Below are positions 17,915 through 26,790 of a stretch of 64,000 nt of DNA, piece after piece. Made by a program: the position numbers and the translations under genes. Source of the DNA: Pirellulales bacterium (GTDB lineage: Bacteria > Planctomycetota > Planctomycetia > Pirellulales > JADZDJ01); NCBI GenBank assembly GCA_020851115.1, contig JADZDJ010000115.1, positions 1 through 64,000 of the forward strand, in the 5' to 3' direction. The notes under the pieces are model-generated. The model was not told the origin of the DNA. It worked only from the letters and a program-made list of their open reading frames with translations, and ran no database searches. Within the stretch, counting starts at the first letter, position 1. Each line of letters opens with the position of its first letter.

Positions 17915-18517
17915 TTCAAACTCCTTTGCAGACTTCGGTTCGGTGCGATTCCATTCCCGCCGCCCCATCGGCCGCGGTTTCTCGAATGATCTAGTACAGT
18001 CAAGGAATGCACCGATGTCATTGCATTGATAGCACTTACGACGAGAGTTAATGACATGCTGAAAAGCGCGACAGGGGTGACAAAAAACCGGCAGGATCCA
18101 ACTTGCACAATAATTAGGCAACCGACTTTTTCTCGAATTTGAAAGTGTCCAATCGGGAGTCCGGCAATTTCCGTTAATTTGGGATAGCCGCGAAAAGGCG
18201 ATAAGCAAAATCCGCCAGCTCGGATGTCGAGGTGGATGTCGAGGTGGATGTCGAGGTGGATGTCAGAGGGGGATTGGCGGCTGGCTTTCCTCGAAAGTCG
18301 GGACGCTGCCGTCAGGTCAATCGGGCGATCAACCGGGGCCAGGAGGGCATACCGCAGAATGAGATGATCCCGATCGTGCGGAATGCAAACAGCCATCGAT
18401 GACGGCTCAGCGGTCGCTGGGACGACTGATGGAGACGGTGCTTGTCCAAGGCAAACGACTGTCGCCGAAGGGATTCGCTTCCATTTGCTGTTTTTCGGAG
18501 CTGCATTACCCAACGAG
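17915..18517. other. Gene-poor stretch with a tandem repeat
   Basis: About 600 bases between the HicB-like and Trm112-like genes, both on the minus strand. Open frames cross it but have the composition of chance frames (Cys/Trp/Ser-rich, no motif). The only structured element is the 12-base tandem repeat at 18223-18270. Confidence 0.4.
18223..18270. repeat. 12-base tandem repeat
   Basis: Three exact copies of GATGTCGAGGTG and a fourth that decays (GATGTCAGAGGG). The period of 12 keeps any reading frame, but no gene is evident here. Confidence 0.8.
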
Positions 18518-18784
18518 CTATCCTGGAAAATCCCCCAGCCAGATGCCTTCATCGACCAGCAGGATGGGAATTTGGTCCACGATAGAATAAGCCACTTTGC
18601 CGTCGATACGCACAAGTGCAGCGTCTAGCTGTTTTGAAACCGGCTTCCCGCCACGGTTTTGTAGTTGGCCGGCGATCTGGGCCGCATTCAAACGGGCCAC
18701 CAGGCTTTCATCGGCCATTGTCAAAGCGGTACGATCTTCGGGGCAGCGAAGCATCGCGACGAATTTAGGATCGAGGATAGGCAT
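18518..18784 (-). CDS. Trm112-like (UPF0434/YcaR-type) small protein
   Basis: The 88 residues follow the Trm112/UPF0434 pattern: LDPKFVAMLRCPEDRTAL at the start, an LNAAQIAGQLQNRGGKPV middle, and IPILLVDEGIWL at the end. Bacterial members are small proteins of uncertain role; eukaryotic and archaeal Trm112 is a partner of methyltransferases. Only one cysteine of the zinc ribbon remains, as in many bacterial homologues. The ATG at 18784 begins exactly at the family N-terminus. Confidence 0.8.
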   Translation of the reverse strand: MPILDPKFVAMLRCPEDRTALTMADESLVARLNAAQIAGQLQNRGGKPVSKQLDAALVRIDGKVAYSIVDQIPILLVDEGIWLGDFPG

Positions 18785-19123
18785 GACAATCTCGTAAGTT
18801 TCAGCAGCGTGCTATCAATATAACACCGACGACAATCTGTGGGCAGAAGGCCGCCAAAACAAGAAATTGGCCGTCAATAATCGCATTTACTCCGCGCGTT
18901 TCATTTTCTAGCCTTGATCCACCAGCCACCAGCATTGCTAGCGGGCCGATCCGATCATTCTCAAGTGCCAGCACAATTCTTGCCGATTTTTCTAAGCGGG
19001 GGCTTTATGGCCTGAAGTGATCGGCTACGCAGTGTTGACTCGATCGACCTGCGGCGGCGGCGAAAGGATTCGTCGTCACGACCGATTCGCCTTCCGGCCG
19101 CTACTTTCCGGAGGACAGACGGA
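18785..19123. other. Intergenic region between divergent genes
   Basis: About 340 bases. It must contain promoters for the Trm112-like gene and the secreted Tyr-rich protein gene. I see no clear -35/-10 pair, repeat or RNA. Confidence 0.35.
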
Positions 19124-19711
19124 ATGATCCACCGGCACATCATTGCCAGCTTGATATTTGTTGCCGCGTCATCGTCCACGCTGTGGGCACAGCAAACGGA
19201 GGTCGGCTCCGATGGTCGCACCTATCAGGTGACTAAGCAAGTCTACCAGCGCCTGACACCTGAAACCCACTACGTCGACCAGCAATACACGGTCTACTCG
19301 CCGCGCACGACGACGGAATATCACCCCACAACCCGTACGGTTTACACTCCGGTAACCGAATATCAATGGGAACCGTATTTGGCAAACCGCTGGAATCCGT
19401 TTAGCTCCCCCAACGTGCAGTACCGCTATGTGCCGCGTACGCGTTGGGAAATTCGCAACGAGCAATTGCAGGTTCCGGTGACACGACAGGAATATGTTCC
19501 AGAAGTGCGCACGCAGCGAGTCGCCGTTCAAAGCCACCGGGTTGAAGATGTCGAGCAAACGACGCGAGTGGCGGTTCGCACATCGGGAAGCGATCCATTT
19601 GGCAACAACACTACTGCGGTGGCGGCCAAGCCGATTGGAAGCACCGGGCAATTGACGAGTGATCCACCACGAACTGCTCAGACGGGTAGTATGTGGGGTG
19701 GAAGCAGGTAA
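19124..19711 (+). CDS. Secreted Tyr/Thr-rich protein of unknown function
   Basis: A 195-residue protein with a signal peptide (HIIASLIFVAASSSTLWAQQ, cut after residue 22-24). The mature part repeats Tyr-containing units such as YSPRTTTEYHPTTRTVYTPV and later RYVPRTRWEIRNEQLQVPVT. These look like short beta strands of a surface or periplasmic scaffold. No catalytic motif is visible. GGAGG about 14 bases before the ATG supports this start. Confidence 0.65.
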   Translation: MIHRHIIASLIFVAASSSTLWAQQTEVGSDGRTYQVTKQVYQRLTPETHYVDQQYTVYSPRTTTEYHPTTRTVYTPVTEYQWEPYLANRWNPFSSPNVQYRYVPRTRWEIRNEQLQVPVTRQEYVPEVRTQRVAVQSHRVEDVEQTTRVAVRTSGSDPFGNNTTAVAAKPIGSTGQLTSDPPRTAQTGSMWGGSR

Positions 19712-20063
19712 GTTTGAGGCAAGCATTTGTTGCGAAGCATCCAGACCCTGGGGCTAGCCTACGGGCGATCTTTGTTGCCGCTAGGAAGTCTATTTTATCA
19801 GCACCGCGCGCTCGCACAGTAGCGATGACGGATCGCACTTTGACACTCGATAGTAGCGAGACCGTTCGATGAATTGATCGACGGCTGCCGTCGGATGGGC
19901 AGGTCCATGCCTCGATAAAGCGGCTGAAAACCGCCGCTGATCGATAGTTCTTGAAGCTGCCGCACGCCCGATCGTGACTTGGGTTTCAGTTTACTCAGCC
20001 CGCACTATAATAGTCGCTGTGTCATTGGGCGAATTTTCTGACTTGATGTAACATCCATAGATT
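19712..20063. other. Upstream region of mch
   Basis: About 350 bases without a gene. A TATAAT at 20006-20011 is the likely -10 box for the mch operon. No structured RNA was recognised. Confidence 0.4.
20006..20011 (+). promoter_or_regulatory. Probable -10 box of the mch/ole operon
   Basis: A perfect TATAAT 53 bases before the mch ATG. The -35 region is poor (GTTTCA with a 16-base spacer), which may mean an activator or another sigma factor is needed. Confidence 0.35.
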
Positions 20064-21008
20064 ATGGACTTGAATGGCTCGGCTCAACGGCTATTGCGGC
20101 AAATGATCGATGAAGCGCCGCTGCTCAAGATCGAAGCCGTGCGAAATGGCGTCGGTACGACGATCCTCGACTGCGGAATAAGAACCGGTGGCGGCTTGGA
20201 AGCCGGTCGGTGGATGGCAGAAATCTGTCTGGCCGGCCTAGGCGGCGTCTCGTTCGTGCAGGGCAATCCGAATTTATGGCCAGGCCCTGCGGTACAGGTT
20301 TGCTCCGATCACCCTGTGGCCGCTTGTATGGCGTCGCAATATGCGGGTTGGAAACTGGAGGGCAAGAAGTTTTTCGCAATGGGCTCCGGGCCGATGCGAG
20401 CCGCAGGAAGCCGAGAACCGCTGTTCGACCAAATCGGTTTTCGCGAAAAGCCCGGATCTACCGTTGGCGTGCTCGAGACACGCAAGATTCCGCCGGACGA
20501 AGTGTGTCAGCGCGTGGCCGAAGCATGTGGAATTGCCGCCGATCAATTGACGCTGCTTGTCGCTCCCACTGCGAGTCTGGCTGGTGCCGTGCAAATCGTC
20601 GCGCGTTCGATCGAAACAGCGATCCATAAGCTGCACGAGCTTGGCTTTGACCTGAGTCGCATCGACAGCGGCTATGGCGTCGCGCCTTTGCCCCCCGTGG
20701 CAGCCGACGATCTGGTCGGCATCGGCCGAACGAACGATGCGATTCTCTACGGTGGCGAAGTAACACTCTGGGTACGCGGAGACGACGACAGCTTGCAACA
20801 GATTGGTGAAAAAATTCCCAGCAGTGCTTCATCAGCCCACGGCGAACCATTCGCGGATATTTTTTCGCGGCACAATGGCGATTTCTATGCGATCGATCCA
20901 ATGCTGTTTAGCCCGGCGGTGGTGACGTTCAATAATCTCGACACCGGGCGGGTATTTCGTTTTGGGCATGCGGTGCCGCAGGTGATTCATCGGTCGTTTG
21001 GCATGTGA
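20064..21008 (+). CDS. mch: Methenyltetrahydromethanopterin cyclohydrolase
   Basis: Interconverts methenyl-H4MPT and 5-formyl-H4MPT in the H4MPT-linked C1 pathway that oxidises formaldehyde in methylotrophs and planctomycetes. The 314 residues match Mch throughout: NGVGTTILDCGIRTGGGLEA early, then SDHPVAACMASQYAGWKL, FFAMGSGPMRAAG, and a C-terminal DPMLFSPAVVTFNNLDTGR. The length is that of the family. It is the first gene of a likely operon. The ATP-grasp gene follows after 134 bases. A second pathway gene, ftr, lies 21 kb away. Confidence 0.93.
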   Translation: MDLNGSAQRLLRQMIDEAPLLKIEAVRNGVGTTILDCGIRTGGGLEAGRWMAEICLAGLGGVSFVQGNPNLWPGPAVQVCSDHPVAACMASQYAGWKLEGKKFFAMGSGPMRAAGSREPLFDQIGFREKPGSTVGVLETRKIPPDEVCQRVAEACGIAADQLTLLVAPTASLAGAVQIVARSIETAIHKLHELGFDLSRIDSGYGVAPLPPVAADDLVGIGRTNDAILYGGEVTLWVRGDDDSLQQIGEKIPSSASSAHGEPFADIFSRHNGDFYAIDPMLFSPAVVTFNNLDTGRVFRFGHAVPQVIHRSFGM

Positions 21009-21142
21009 ATGACGCGCTGGTAGATGGAAAATGAACAATGAACGGTGAAGTGCCAAGACTCGACATTGGCATTCTGGCACGTGAAAGCTGATTTCGAGGT
21101 TTTTCCTCAGCCCATCAATGCTCCCAGTGACAAGTCTCTTGC

Positions 21143-22045
21143 ATGCGTCTGGCCATTCTTGCAAATCCCGATAGCTGGTACTTCCGAGATCTGCGCCGTG
21201 CAGCGGAGCCGAAGCATGAAGTGACCCTAGCAAGCTTTCGTGAGCTGATATCGAGCGTGGGAGAGCTGCTAACGTCGAAGCAATGCGCCGCAGTGGCTGC
21301 CGGCGAAGTTGACATGCGACAGATGGATGCCGTGCTCGTGCGTACGATGCCGCCGGGGTCGCTTGAGCAAGTCGTGTTTCGCATGGATGCGCTGGCTCAA
21401 CTCGAAGCGGCGGGAGTCGTAGTGCTGAATCCGCCGAAGTCGATCGAAGTTGCCGTCGATAAGTATTTGGCTTTGGCACGGATGGCCGCAGCCGGCTTGC
21501 TTGTGCCAAGGACGGTCGCCTGTCAAACCGTCGATCAGGCGCTAGCCGCGTTTGAATTGTTGGGCGGCGATGTAGTGGTCAAGCCGCTGTTTGGCGCCGA
21601 AGGGCGCGGAATCGCGCGGATCAATGATGCCGCACTTGCCCAGCGGGCATTTTCGCTGCTCGCGGGCCTGGGCGCGGTGCTGTATGTGCAACAATTTATT
21701 CTTCACGATGGATTCGACATTCGCGTTCTGCTCGTCGGTGAACGATCGCTCGTCGTCCGCCGCCGGCATTCGAGCGATTGGCGAACGAATGTCAGTCGTG
21801 GCGCTGTGGCCGAGCAAATCGAACCGCGGCCTGAGTGGATTGATCTTGCGCGTCGCGCTGCCGCGGCAGTCGGAGCGCCGATTGCCGGAGTCGATTTACT
21901 GCCGGCTCAAGATGGCCAGGTGTATGCGCTGGAAGTCAATGCCGTGCCCGGCTGGATGGCGCTAGCAAGAGCCACAGGGGTAGACGTCGCTCGGCTGGTG
22001 GTCGATTATGTGGAATTGGTCGGTTTGCAACGCAATAGACGATGA
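21143..22045 (+). CDS. RimK-like ATP-grasp ligase, possibly H4MPT-pathway associated
   Basis: A 300-residue ATP-grasp protein. FGAEGRGIARINDA is the nucleotide loop, HDGFDIRVLLVGERSLVVRR the central strand pair, and EVNAVPGW near the C-terminus holds Mg-binding Glu/Asn. RimK-type members add glutamate or similar amino acids to a carboxylate. Methylotrophs carry an ATP-grasp gene of this kind (orf9/MptN-like) in their H4MPT clusters, and its place after mch suggests a role in finishing the cofactor side chain. That role is inference from context. Its stop overlaps the oleC start as ATGA. Confidence 0.75.
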   Translation: MRLAILANPDSWYFRDLRRAAEPKHEVTLASFRELISSVGELLTSKQCAAVAAGEVDMRQMDAVLVRTMPPGSLEQVVFRMDALAQLEAAGVVVLNPPKSIEVAVDKYLALARMAAAGLLVPRTVACQTVDQALAAFELLGGDVVVKPLFGAEGRGIARINDAALAQRAFSLLAGLGAVLYVQQFILHDGFDIRVLLVGERSLVVRRRHSSDWRTNVSRGAVAEQIEPRPEWIDLARRAAAAVGAPIAGVDLLPAQDGQVYALEVNAVPGWMALARATGVDVARLVVDYVELVGLQRNRR

Positions 22046-23760
22046 ATTCCTCGATCACTTTTCCCGAATCACACCCATCCACGGTGAATGTCGCCGCGCG
22101 CTTGTCGGAAATGGCCCGCGCGATGCCGCAGGCGTTGGCTGTGGTCGAACCCGTCGCTCGATCGGGAGATCGCTGGAGCTATCGCAGCATTACTTTTGAC
22201 GAACTCGATGCGGACAGCGGAGCAATTGCCGCTGGACTACTCGATTTCGGCATTGAGCCTGGAATGCGGATGGCACTGCTAGTCGCGCCGGGGATTGATT
22301 TTGTTTCCCTGGCGTTTGCTTTGCTCAAAGCGCGAGTGGTGCAAATTCTGATCGATCCTGGCATGGGGCCGCGGCGAATGTTGAAATGCCTCAGCGACGC
22401 AGATCCGCACGGGTTCATCGCAATTTCGCGGGGACAGGTGATTCGGTCAATGATGCGCCGGTGCTTTCGGCGAGCTCAATTGAATGTCACTGTCGGCCGA
22501 CGATGGTTTTGGGGAGGCCCGACATTAGAACAAGTTCGTCGCCGAGGAGCTTGCGCATCAGCCGCTCAATTGGCAGATCTCAAATTCCAATTCTTGAATG
22601 TTTCGGCGGAAACTCCCGCTGCAATCGCGTTCACCAGCGGCAGCACCGGACCGGCGAAGGGAGTGCTGTATCGTCACGGCAATTTCGATCGGCAGGTAAC
22701 AGAGATTCGCGATTATTATGGCATCCAGCGCGGTGAAGTCGATGTGCCATGTTTTCCATTGTTTGGACTGTTCAATGCGGCAATGGGCGTCACTAGCGTC
22801 GTGCCGGCGATGAATCCCAGTCGACCGGCAATGGTTGACCCGCGTAACATCATTGCGGCAATCAACGATTGGCAGGCGACGCAAGTATTTGGTTCGCCCG
22901 CCATTTGGAATGTCGTCGGCCGTTATTGCGAACGGCATAATATTCGCCTTCCGTCGCTGCGACGAGTGTTATCGGCTGGCGCTCCGGTTCCCGCTCATGT
23001 ACTGCGCCGGATGAAGGCATGCATTCATCCCAATGGTGAAATGCACACGCCGTATGGTGCGACGGAAGCCTTGCCGGTTGCATCGAATTGCGGCGCTGTA
23101 GTGCTCGGCGAAACATTAGCGCAAACCGAGCAAGGCGCCGGAGTATGCGTGGGTCGACGTTTCGGCGGCATCCAGTGGCGAGTGATTCGGATCTCCGACG
23201 ACCCAATTTCCACCACGGCAGAACTGATCGAACTACCGCGCGGTGAAGTCGGCGAACTGATCGTCCGCGGCCCCGTCGTCACGACCGAGTATTATGCCAA
23301 TTCCTCCGCTACTGCCGCCGCAAAAATTCAAGACATCGACGGTCGCAGGTTTTGGCATCGTATGGGAGATGTGGGGCGACTCGATGAGCAAGACCGATTT
23401 TGGTTCTGGGGCCGTATGTCGCAGCGAGTCACAACCGTTTCTGGACATATGTTCACGATTCCTTGCGAGGCGATATTTAATCAACATCCGAGAATATATC
23501 GCTCGGCACTGGTAGGAATCGGCTCGCGTGGACAGCAAATTCCGGCGATCGTGGTTGAGCCGCTGCCGGGCGCAATGCCATCCACTCGAATGGAAATCAA
23601 GCAACTGATCGGCGAACTTCGCGAATTGGCAGTCACGGCGGCACACACGACGATGATCGAACGTATTTTTATTCGCAAATCGTTGCCGGTCGATGTGCGG
23701 CACAATGTGAAAATCAATCGTGAGCAACTGGCAGTTTGGGCGGCGAAACAACGAGCATGA
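22042..23760 (+). CDS. oleC: OleC-type beta-lactone synthetase (AMP-binding enzyme)
   Basis: An ANL-superfamily enzyme of 572 residues. The AMP loop FTSGSTGPAKGVLYRHGNF starts at residue 197 and PYGATEALPVAS at about 337; the latter is characteristic of OleC rather than ordinary acyl-CoA ligases. In long-chain olefin synthesis, OleC converts the 2-alkyl-3-hydroxy acid made by OleA and OleD to a beta-lactone, which OleB decarboxylates to an alkene. The start ATG at 22042 overlaps the upstream stop, and the end overlaps oleD (ATGA), so the three genes are translationally coupled. Confidence 0.85.
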   Translation: MNSSITFPESHPSTVNVAARLSEMARAMPQALAVVEPVARSGDRWSYRSITFDELDADSGAIAAGLLDFGIEPGMRMALLVAPGIDFVSLAFALLKARVVQILIDPGMGPRRMLKCLSDADPHGFIAISRGQVIRSMMRRCFRRAQLNVTVGRRWFWGGPTLEQVRRRGACASAAQLADLKFQFLNVSAETPAAIAFTSGSTGPAKGVLYRHGNFDRQVTEIRDYYGIQRGEVDVPCFPLFGLFNAAMGVTSVVPAMNPSRPAMVDPRNIIAAINDWQATQVFGSPAIWNVVGRYCERHNIRLPSLRRVLSAGAPVPAHVLRRMKACIHPNGEMHTPYGATEALPVASNCGAVVLGETLAQTEQGAGVCVGRRFGGIQWRVIRISDDPISTTAELIELPRGEVGELIVRGPVVTTEYYANSSATAAAKIQDIDGRRFWHRMGDVGRLDEQDRFWFWGRMSQRVTTVSGHMFTIPCEAIFNQHPRIYRSALVGIGSRGQQIPAIVVEPLPGAMPSTRMEIKQLIGELRELAVTAAHTTMIERIFIRKSLPVDVRHNVKINREQLAVWAAKQRA

Positions 23761-24752
23761 AGGCACTTGTCACTGGCGCAAGCGGTTTTCTTGGGCGGTA
23801 CATCGTCGAGCAGTTGCTTGCTCGCGGCGACCAAGTGCGCGGTTTGTGTCGCTCGCCCGCGACTGAATTGGCGGCCATTGGCGTCGAAGTCATCCGCGGC
23901 GATGTGCGCGATGCCGCTGTTGTGGAATCGGCGACGAAAGGAATCGATACTGTCTTTCACGTCGCCGGTGTCGCGGGAATTTGGGGGCCGCGGCGACACT
24001 ATTTTTCGACAAATGTATTTGGCACGCAAAATGTCCTCTGGGCATGTCGCCGACAATACGTTCGTAAGTTGATTTTCACGAGCAGTCCGAGCGTCACCTT
24101 CGACGGTGCCGATCAGTGCGGAATCGACGAATCGGCCGCGTATGCAGCGCGATGGCTCAATCATTACCACCATTCCAAAGCTGTAGCCGAACAGATGGTG
24201 TTATCGAGTGGCGGGCACGATGGCGTACAAACCTGTGCGTTGCGGCCGCATTTGATTTGGGGACCGCGCGATCGTCAGCTAGTTCCACGGATTTGGCAGC
24301 GCGCCCGCGAAGGGAAGCTCCGCCGAGTGGGCGATGGCACGAACTCGATCGACGCCGTTTACGTCGAAAACGCTGCTGCCGCGCATCTCCAGGCTGCCGA
24401 CGCACTCGAAGCCGGTTCGCCTCTGGCCGGCAAAGCATACTTCATCGGACAAGGTGAAAAAATCAACCTTTGGAAATGGATTGACGAATTGCTTACGCTG
24501 GCAAATTTGCCACCCGTTCAGCGATCGATCTCTACCTGCGCTGCTTGGCGCATCGGTGCGATCTTGGAAGCGGCATACCGCGGTTTGCGAATCCGCCGCG
24601 AGCCTCCCATGACGCGATTCCTTGCGGCCCAGCTTGGCCGATCGCACTGGTTTGACTTAGCAGCGGCGCAACGAGATTTCGGCTATTGCCCCGCAGTGAG
24701 CACGGCCGAGGGAATGCGTCGGCTGAAAAGTTCAATTCAGCAAGAGCGTTAA
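23757..24752 (+). CDS. oleD: OleD-type 2-alkyl-3-ketoacid reductase (extended SDR)
   Basis: A 331-residue extended short-chain dehydrogenase/reductase. The NAD(P) loop is VTGASGFLGRYI (Gly7, Gly10, Gly13), and the catalytic pair is Tyr137 and Lys141 in YHHSKAVAE. DTVFHVAGVAGIWGPR and RPHLIWGPRD are typical of the OleD/3-beta-hydroxysteroid dehydrogenase group. It should reduce the keto group of the OleA product. It follows oleC with an ATGA overlap, which fixes the start at 23757. oleA (thiolase) and oleB (hydrolase) are not in this window. Confidence 0.85.
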   Translation: MKALVTGASGFLGRYIVEQLLARGDQVRGLCRSPATELAAIGVEVIRGDVRDAAVVESATKGIDTVFHVAGVAGIWGPRRHYFSTNVFGTQNVLWACRRQYVRKLIFTSSPSVTFDGADQCGIDESAAYAARWLNHYHHSKAVAEQMVLSSGGHDGVQTCALRPHLIWGPRDRQLVPRIWQRAREGKLRRVGDGTNSIDAVYVENAAAAHLQAADALEAGSPLAGKAYFIGQGEKINLWKWIDELLTLANLPPVQRSISTCAAWRIGAILEAAYRGLRIRREPPMTRFLAAQLGRSHWFDLAAAQRDFGYCPAVSTAEGMRRLKSSIQQER

Positions 24753-25256
24753 TAGCTGATTGCATCGCCTTCTCGAATTCGTGTAGAGTGAATCTCGATT
24801 TCTGTCCGCTTTGCCAGGTGAAAGGGTCAGAAATTGGAAAGATTTTTTCGTCGGATCGACACAGATGTTTTCATCTATATTGGCGCTGCGACAACGATTT
24901 TGCCTTAGGCTGACGAAAGTGATGTTTACGGCAAGATGTCCGCGGCCTCCACGGTGACTCAACGAGGCGAAACGATTAATTTCGATGCAATTTGACTGCC
25001 GATAAGCTGCGTAAAAGATCGCCTCTTTGCCGACTCGGCCGACTTTTCTGTCGCGGCGCAACCTCGCGGCGCGTAACAACTTAGCCGCGTGGATCGGTCC
25101 TGTGAATTGTTTGGGAAAATCCGACAATTCCACGCCCCCTCGGCCGATAACCAATTGATGAGTCTAACGGGCTTGTCGGTCGCGCCGAAGTCCCGCTCGG
25201 TGCGATCGGCTTTAAAGACCCAGTAATTTGCGGCAAATCGTAAGGAGTTGAAATTT
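24753..25256. other. Intergenic region after oleD
   Basis: About 500 bases with no credible gene, tRNA or terminator hairpin. It ends with AGGAG (25242-25246) serving the next gene. Confidence 0.35.
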
Positions 25257-26546
25257 ATGGCAAGGAAGCCTACCCACTGGATCGCGCGATGGGCGATTAG
25301 TTTTGCACTGCCCTTCGCTGCATCGGCAGCATTGGCCGAAGACACGCCCACCTTGGCGCCGGCGCCAAACAATGGCACAGAGGTCAAGCAAGCGGTCGCG
25401 GCAGACGGGGAACCGGCGATTCGCGGCGCGGTCGATGCTGCGCCGATCGATGACGCGACCTCATCGAAGCAAGCCGCCGACGGCGTCGACGAACAGATCG
25501 AAGTCATTCGCGAGCGTCATCCGAACACGTCCGTCAAGATCGAGCGACATGTTACTCAGGATGCCGAAGGTAATTACTACAATCACGGCTTGTGGACCCA
25601 GTGGGATGAAAAGAGCCGGCTAGTCGGCACCGGCGAATACCGCTACGGCAAGCGGCACGGTCGCTGGCTGCGCTGGTATGCGCCCAACGAAGCGCCGATG
25701 CTCAACGGTCAACTCTATCGCGACTTCCAAGCTCCATTTGTCGCCGAAGCGAATTTTGACGATGGCGTATTGCACGGTGCCTGGAAAGTGTTCGACGCGA
25801 AGAACCGCAAAGTTGCCGATTGGGAATTCGATCACGGCGAGCGCCACGGCAAGAGTGTGTGGTACTATCCGACAGGACAGAAACGCCGCGAAGTCGATTA
25901 TCGTCAAGGCCAGATCGACGGCGAAGTCTTGGAATGGGGCCCCGATTATAAACTTGCTCTGCGAGAGAAATACGTCGATGGCCGTCGCTTGGCACCGCAG
26001 GTTGACAACTATTCGCCGGGCCAGAAGCGCGCCGAAGGTTGGATCCTGTATGCCAAAGAAATCACCAAGTCGAACTACGATTGGTGGAATGGCGTGGCGA
26101 CCGTTCAAGTCGTAGGTACCGAAGGCGTCAATCAGCGCCACGGACTGTGGACGTGGTGGCACAAGAACGGCCAAAAGCAAATGGAAGGTCGCTACGAGCA
26201 AGATCTGCCGATCGGCAAGTTCACCTGGTGGTATGCCAACGGCCAGAAGCAGTTGCAGGGTGACTATGCAGGCGGCAAGCAGCAAGGCGAATTTACCTGG
26301 TGGCATCCCAACGGCCAAAAGCAGTTGGAGGGCGCTTACCTGGCCGGCGTGTTGAGTGGCAAATGGACCCGCTGGAACAACGATGGTCGGGTCGTCGAAG
26401 TCGGCGATTACACGCTGGATGGAAAACAACAGTTGGCCCACGAGCCCAGCACGCTGCCGCTTGGCGACGACTTGTCTTCGGCCCCGACGCTGCAGGCTGT
26501 CCAACCAGCGAAAGTTACGCCGGGTTCGTCTCGGTTAAAACGCTAA
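25257..26546 (+). CDS. Secreted MORN-type repeat protein
   Basis: A 429-residue protein with a signal peptide (RWAISFALPFAASAALAED). From about residue 100 on it consists of MORN/YwqK-like repeats with a period near 23: GLWTWWHKNGQKQMEGRY, KFTWWYANGQKQLQGDY, EFTWWHPNGQKQLEGAY and earlier more diverged copies. Such repeats form beta-hairpin ladders that bind partners; no enzyme motif is present. The ATG at 25257 has AGGAG ten bases upstream, whereas a TTG nine bases earlier is too close to it. A strong terminator follows at 26666-26706. Confidence 0.75.
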   Translation: MARKPTHWIARWAISFALPFAASAALAEDTPTLAPAPNNGTEVKQAVAADGEPAIRGAVDAAPIDDATSSKQAADGVDEQIEVIRERHPNTSVKIERHVTQDAEGNYYNHGLWTQWDEKSRLVGTGEYRYGKRHGRWLRWYAPNEAPMLNGQLYRDFQAPFVAEANFDDGVLHGAWKVFDAKNRKVADWEFDHGERHGKSVWYYPTGQKRREVDYRQGQIDGEVLEWGPDYKLALREKYVDGRRLAPQVDNYSPGQKRAEGWILYAKEITKSNYDWWNGVATVQVVGTEGVNQRHGLWTWWHKNGQKQMEGRYEQDLPIGKFTWWYANGQKQLQGDYAGGKQQGEFTWWHPNGQKQLEGAYLAGVLSGKWTRWNNDGRVVEVGDYTLDGKQQLAHEPSTLPLGDDLSSAPTLQAVQPAKVTPGSSRLKR

Positions 26547-26665
26547 TCTCGCTTGCATCGGCGGCAACTAGCGGCCGATCCAAGGAACGATGAACCTCGG
26601 CGACGATCGCACGAGCTGACAAACTCGCCGTCGCCCTCGCACACTTGCAAACTTCGTTTGTCCCA

Positions 26666-26706
26666 AGCGTCTGGCCGTTGCCGCACGGTCAGACGCTATT
26701 TTTGTT
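26666..26706 (+). terminator. Rho-independent terminator after the MORN-repeat gene
   Basis: AGCGTCTGGCCG pairs with CGGTCAGACGCT over 12 bp (one G-T pair) around an eight-base loop, followed by ATTTTTGTTTG. It serves the plus-strand gene ending at 26546. Confidence 0.7.
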
Positions 26707-26790
26707 TGCAAGGGCAAGCTTTGTATCTTGGAGATAAGGATTTTCCGACGCCCATGACGCCCAGCGCCGCGAGTCTTGGCTCCACGCCAG

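Noticed and set aside
17827-18615. Minus-strand open frame of 262 codons
   Set aside because: Overlaps the Trm112-like and HicB-like genes in another frame and contains the 12-base tandem repeat; composition is not protein-like.
24990-25020. TTGACT and AT-rich stretch as promoter of the MORN-repeat gene
   Set aside because: No -10 box at a usable distance.
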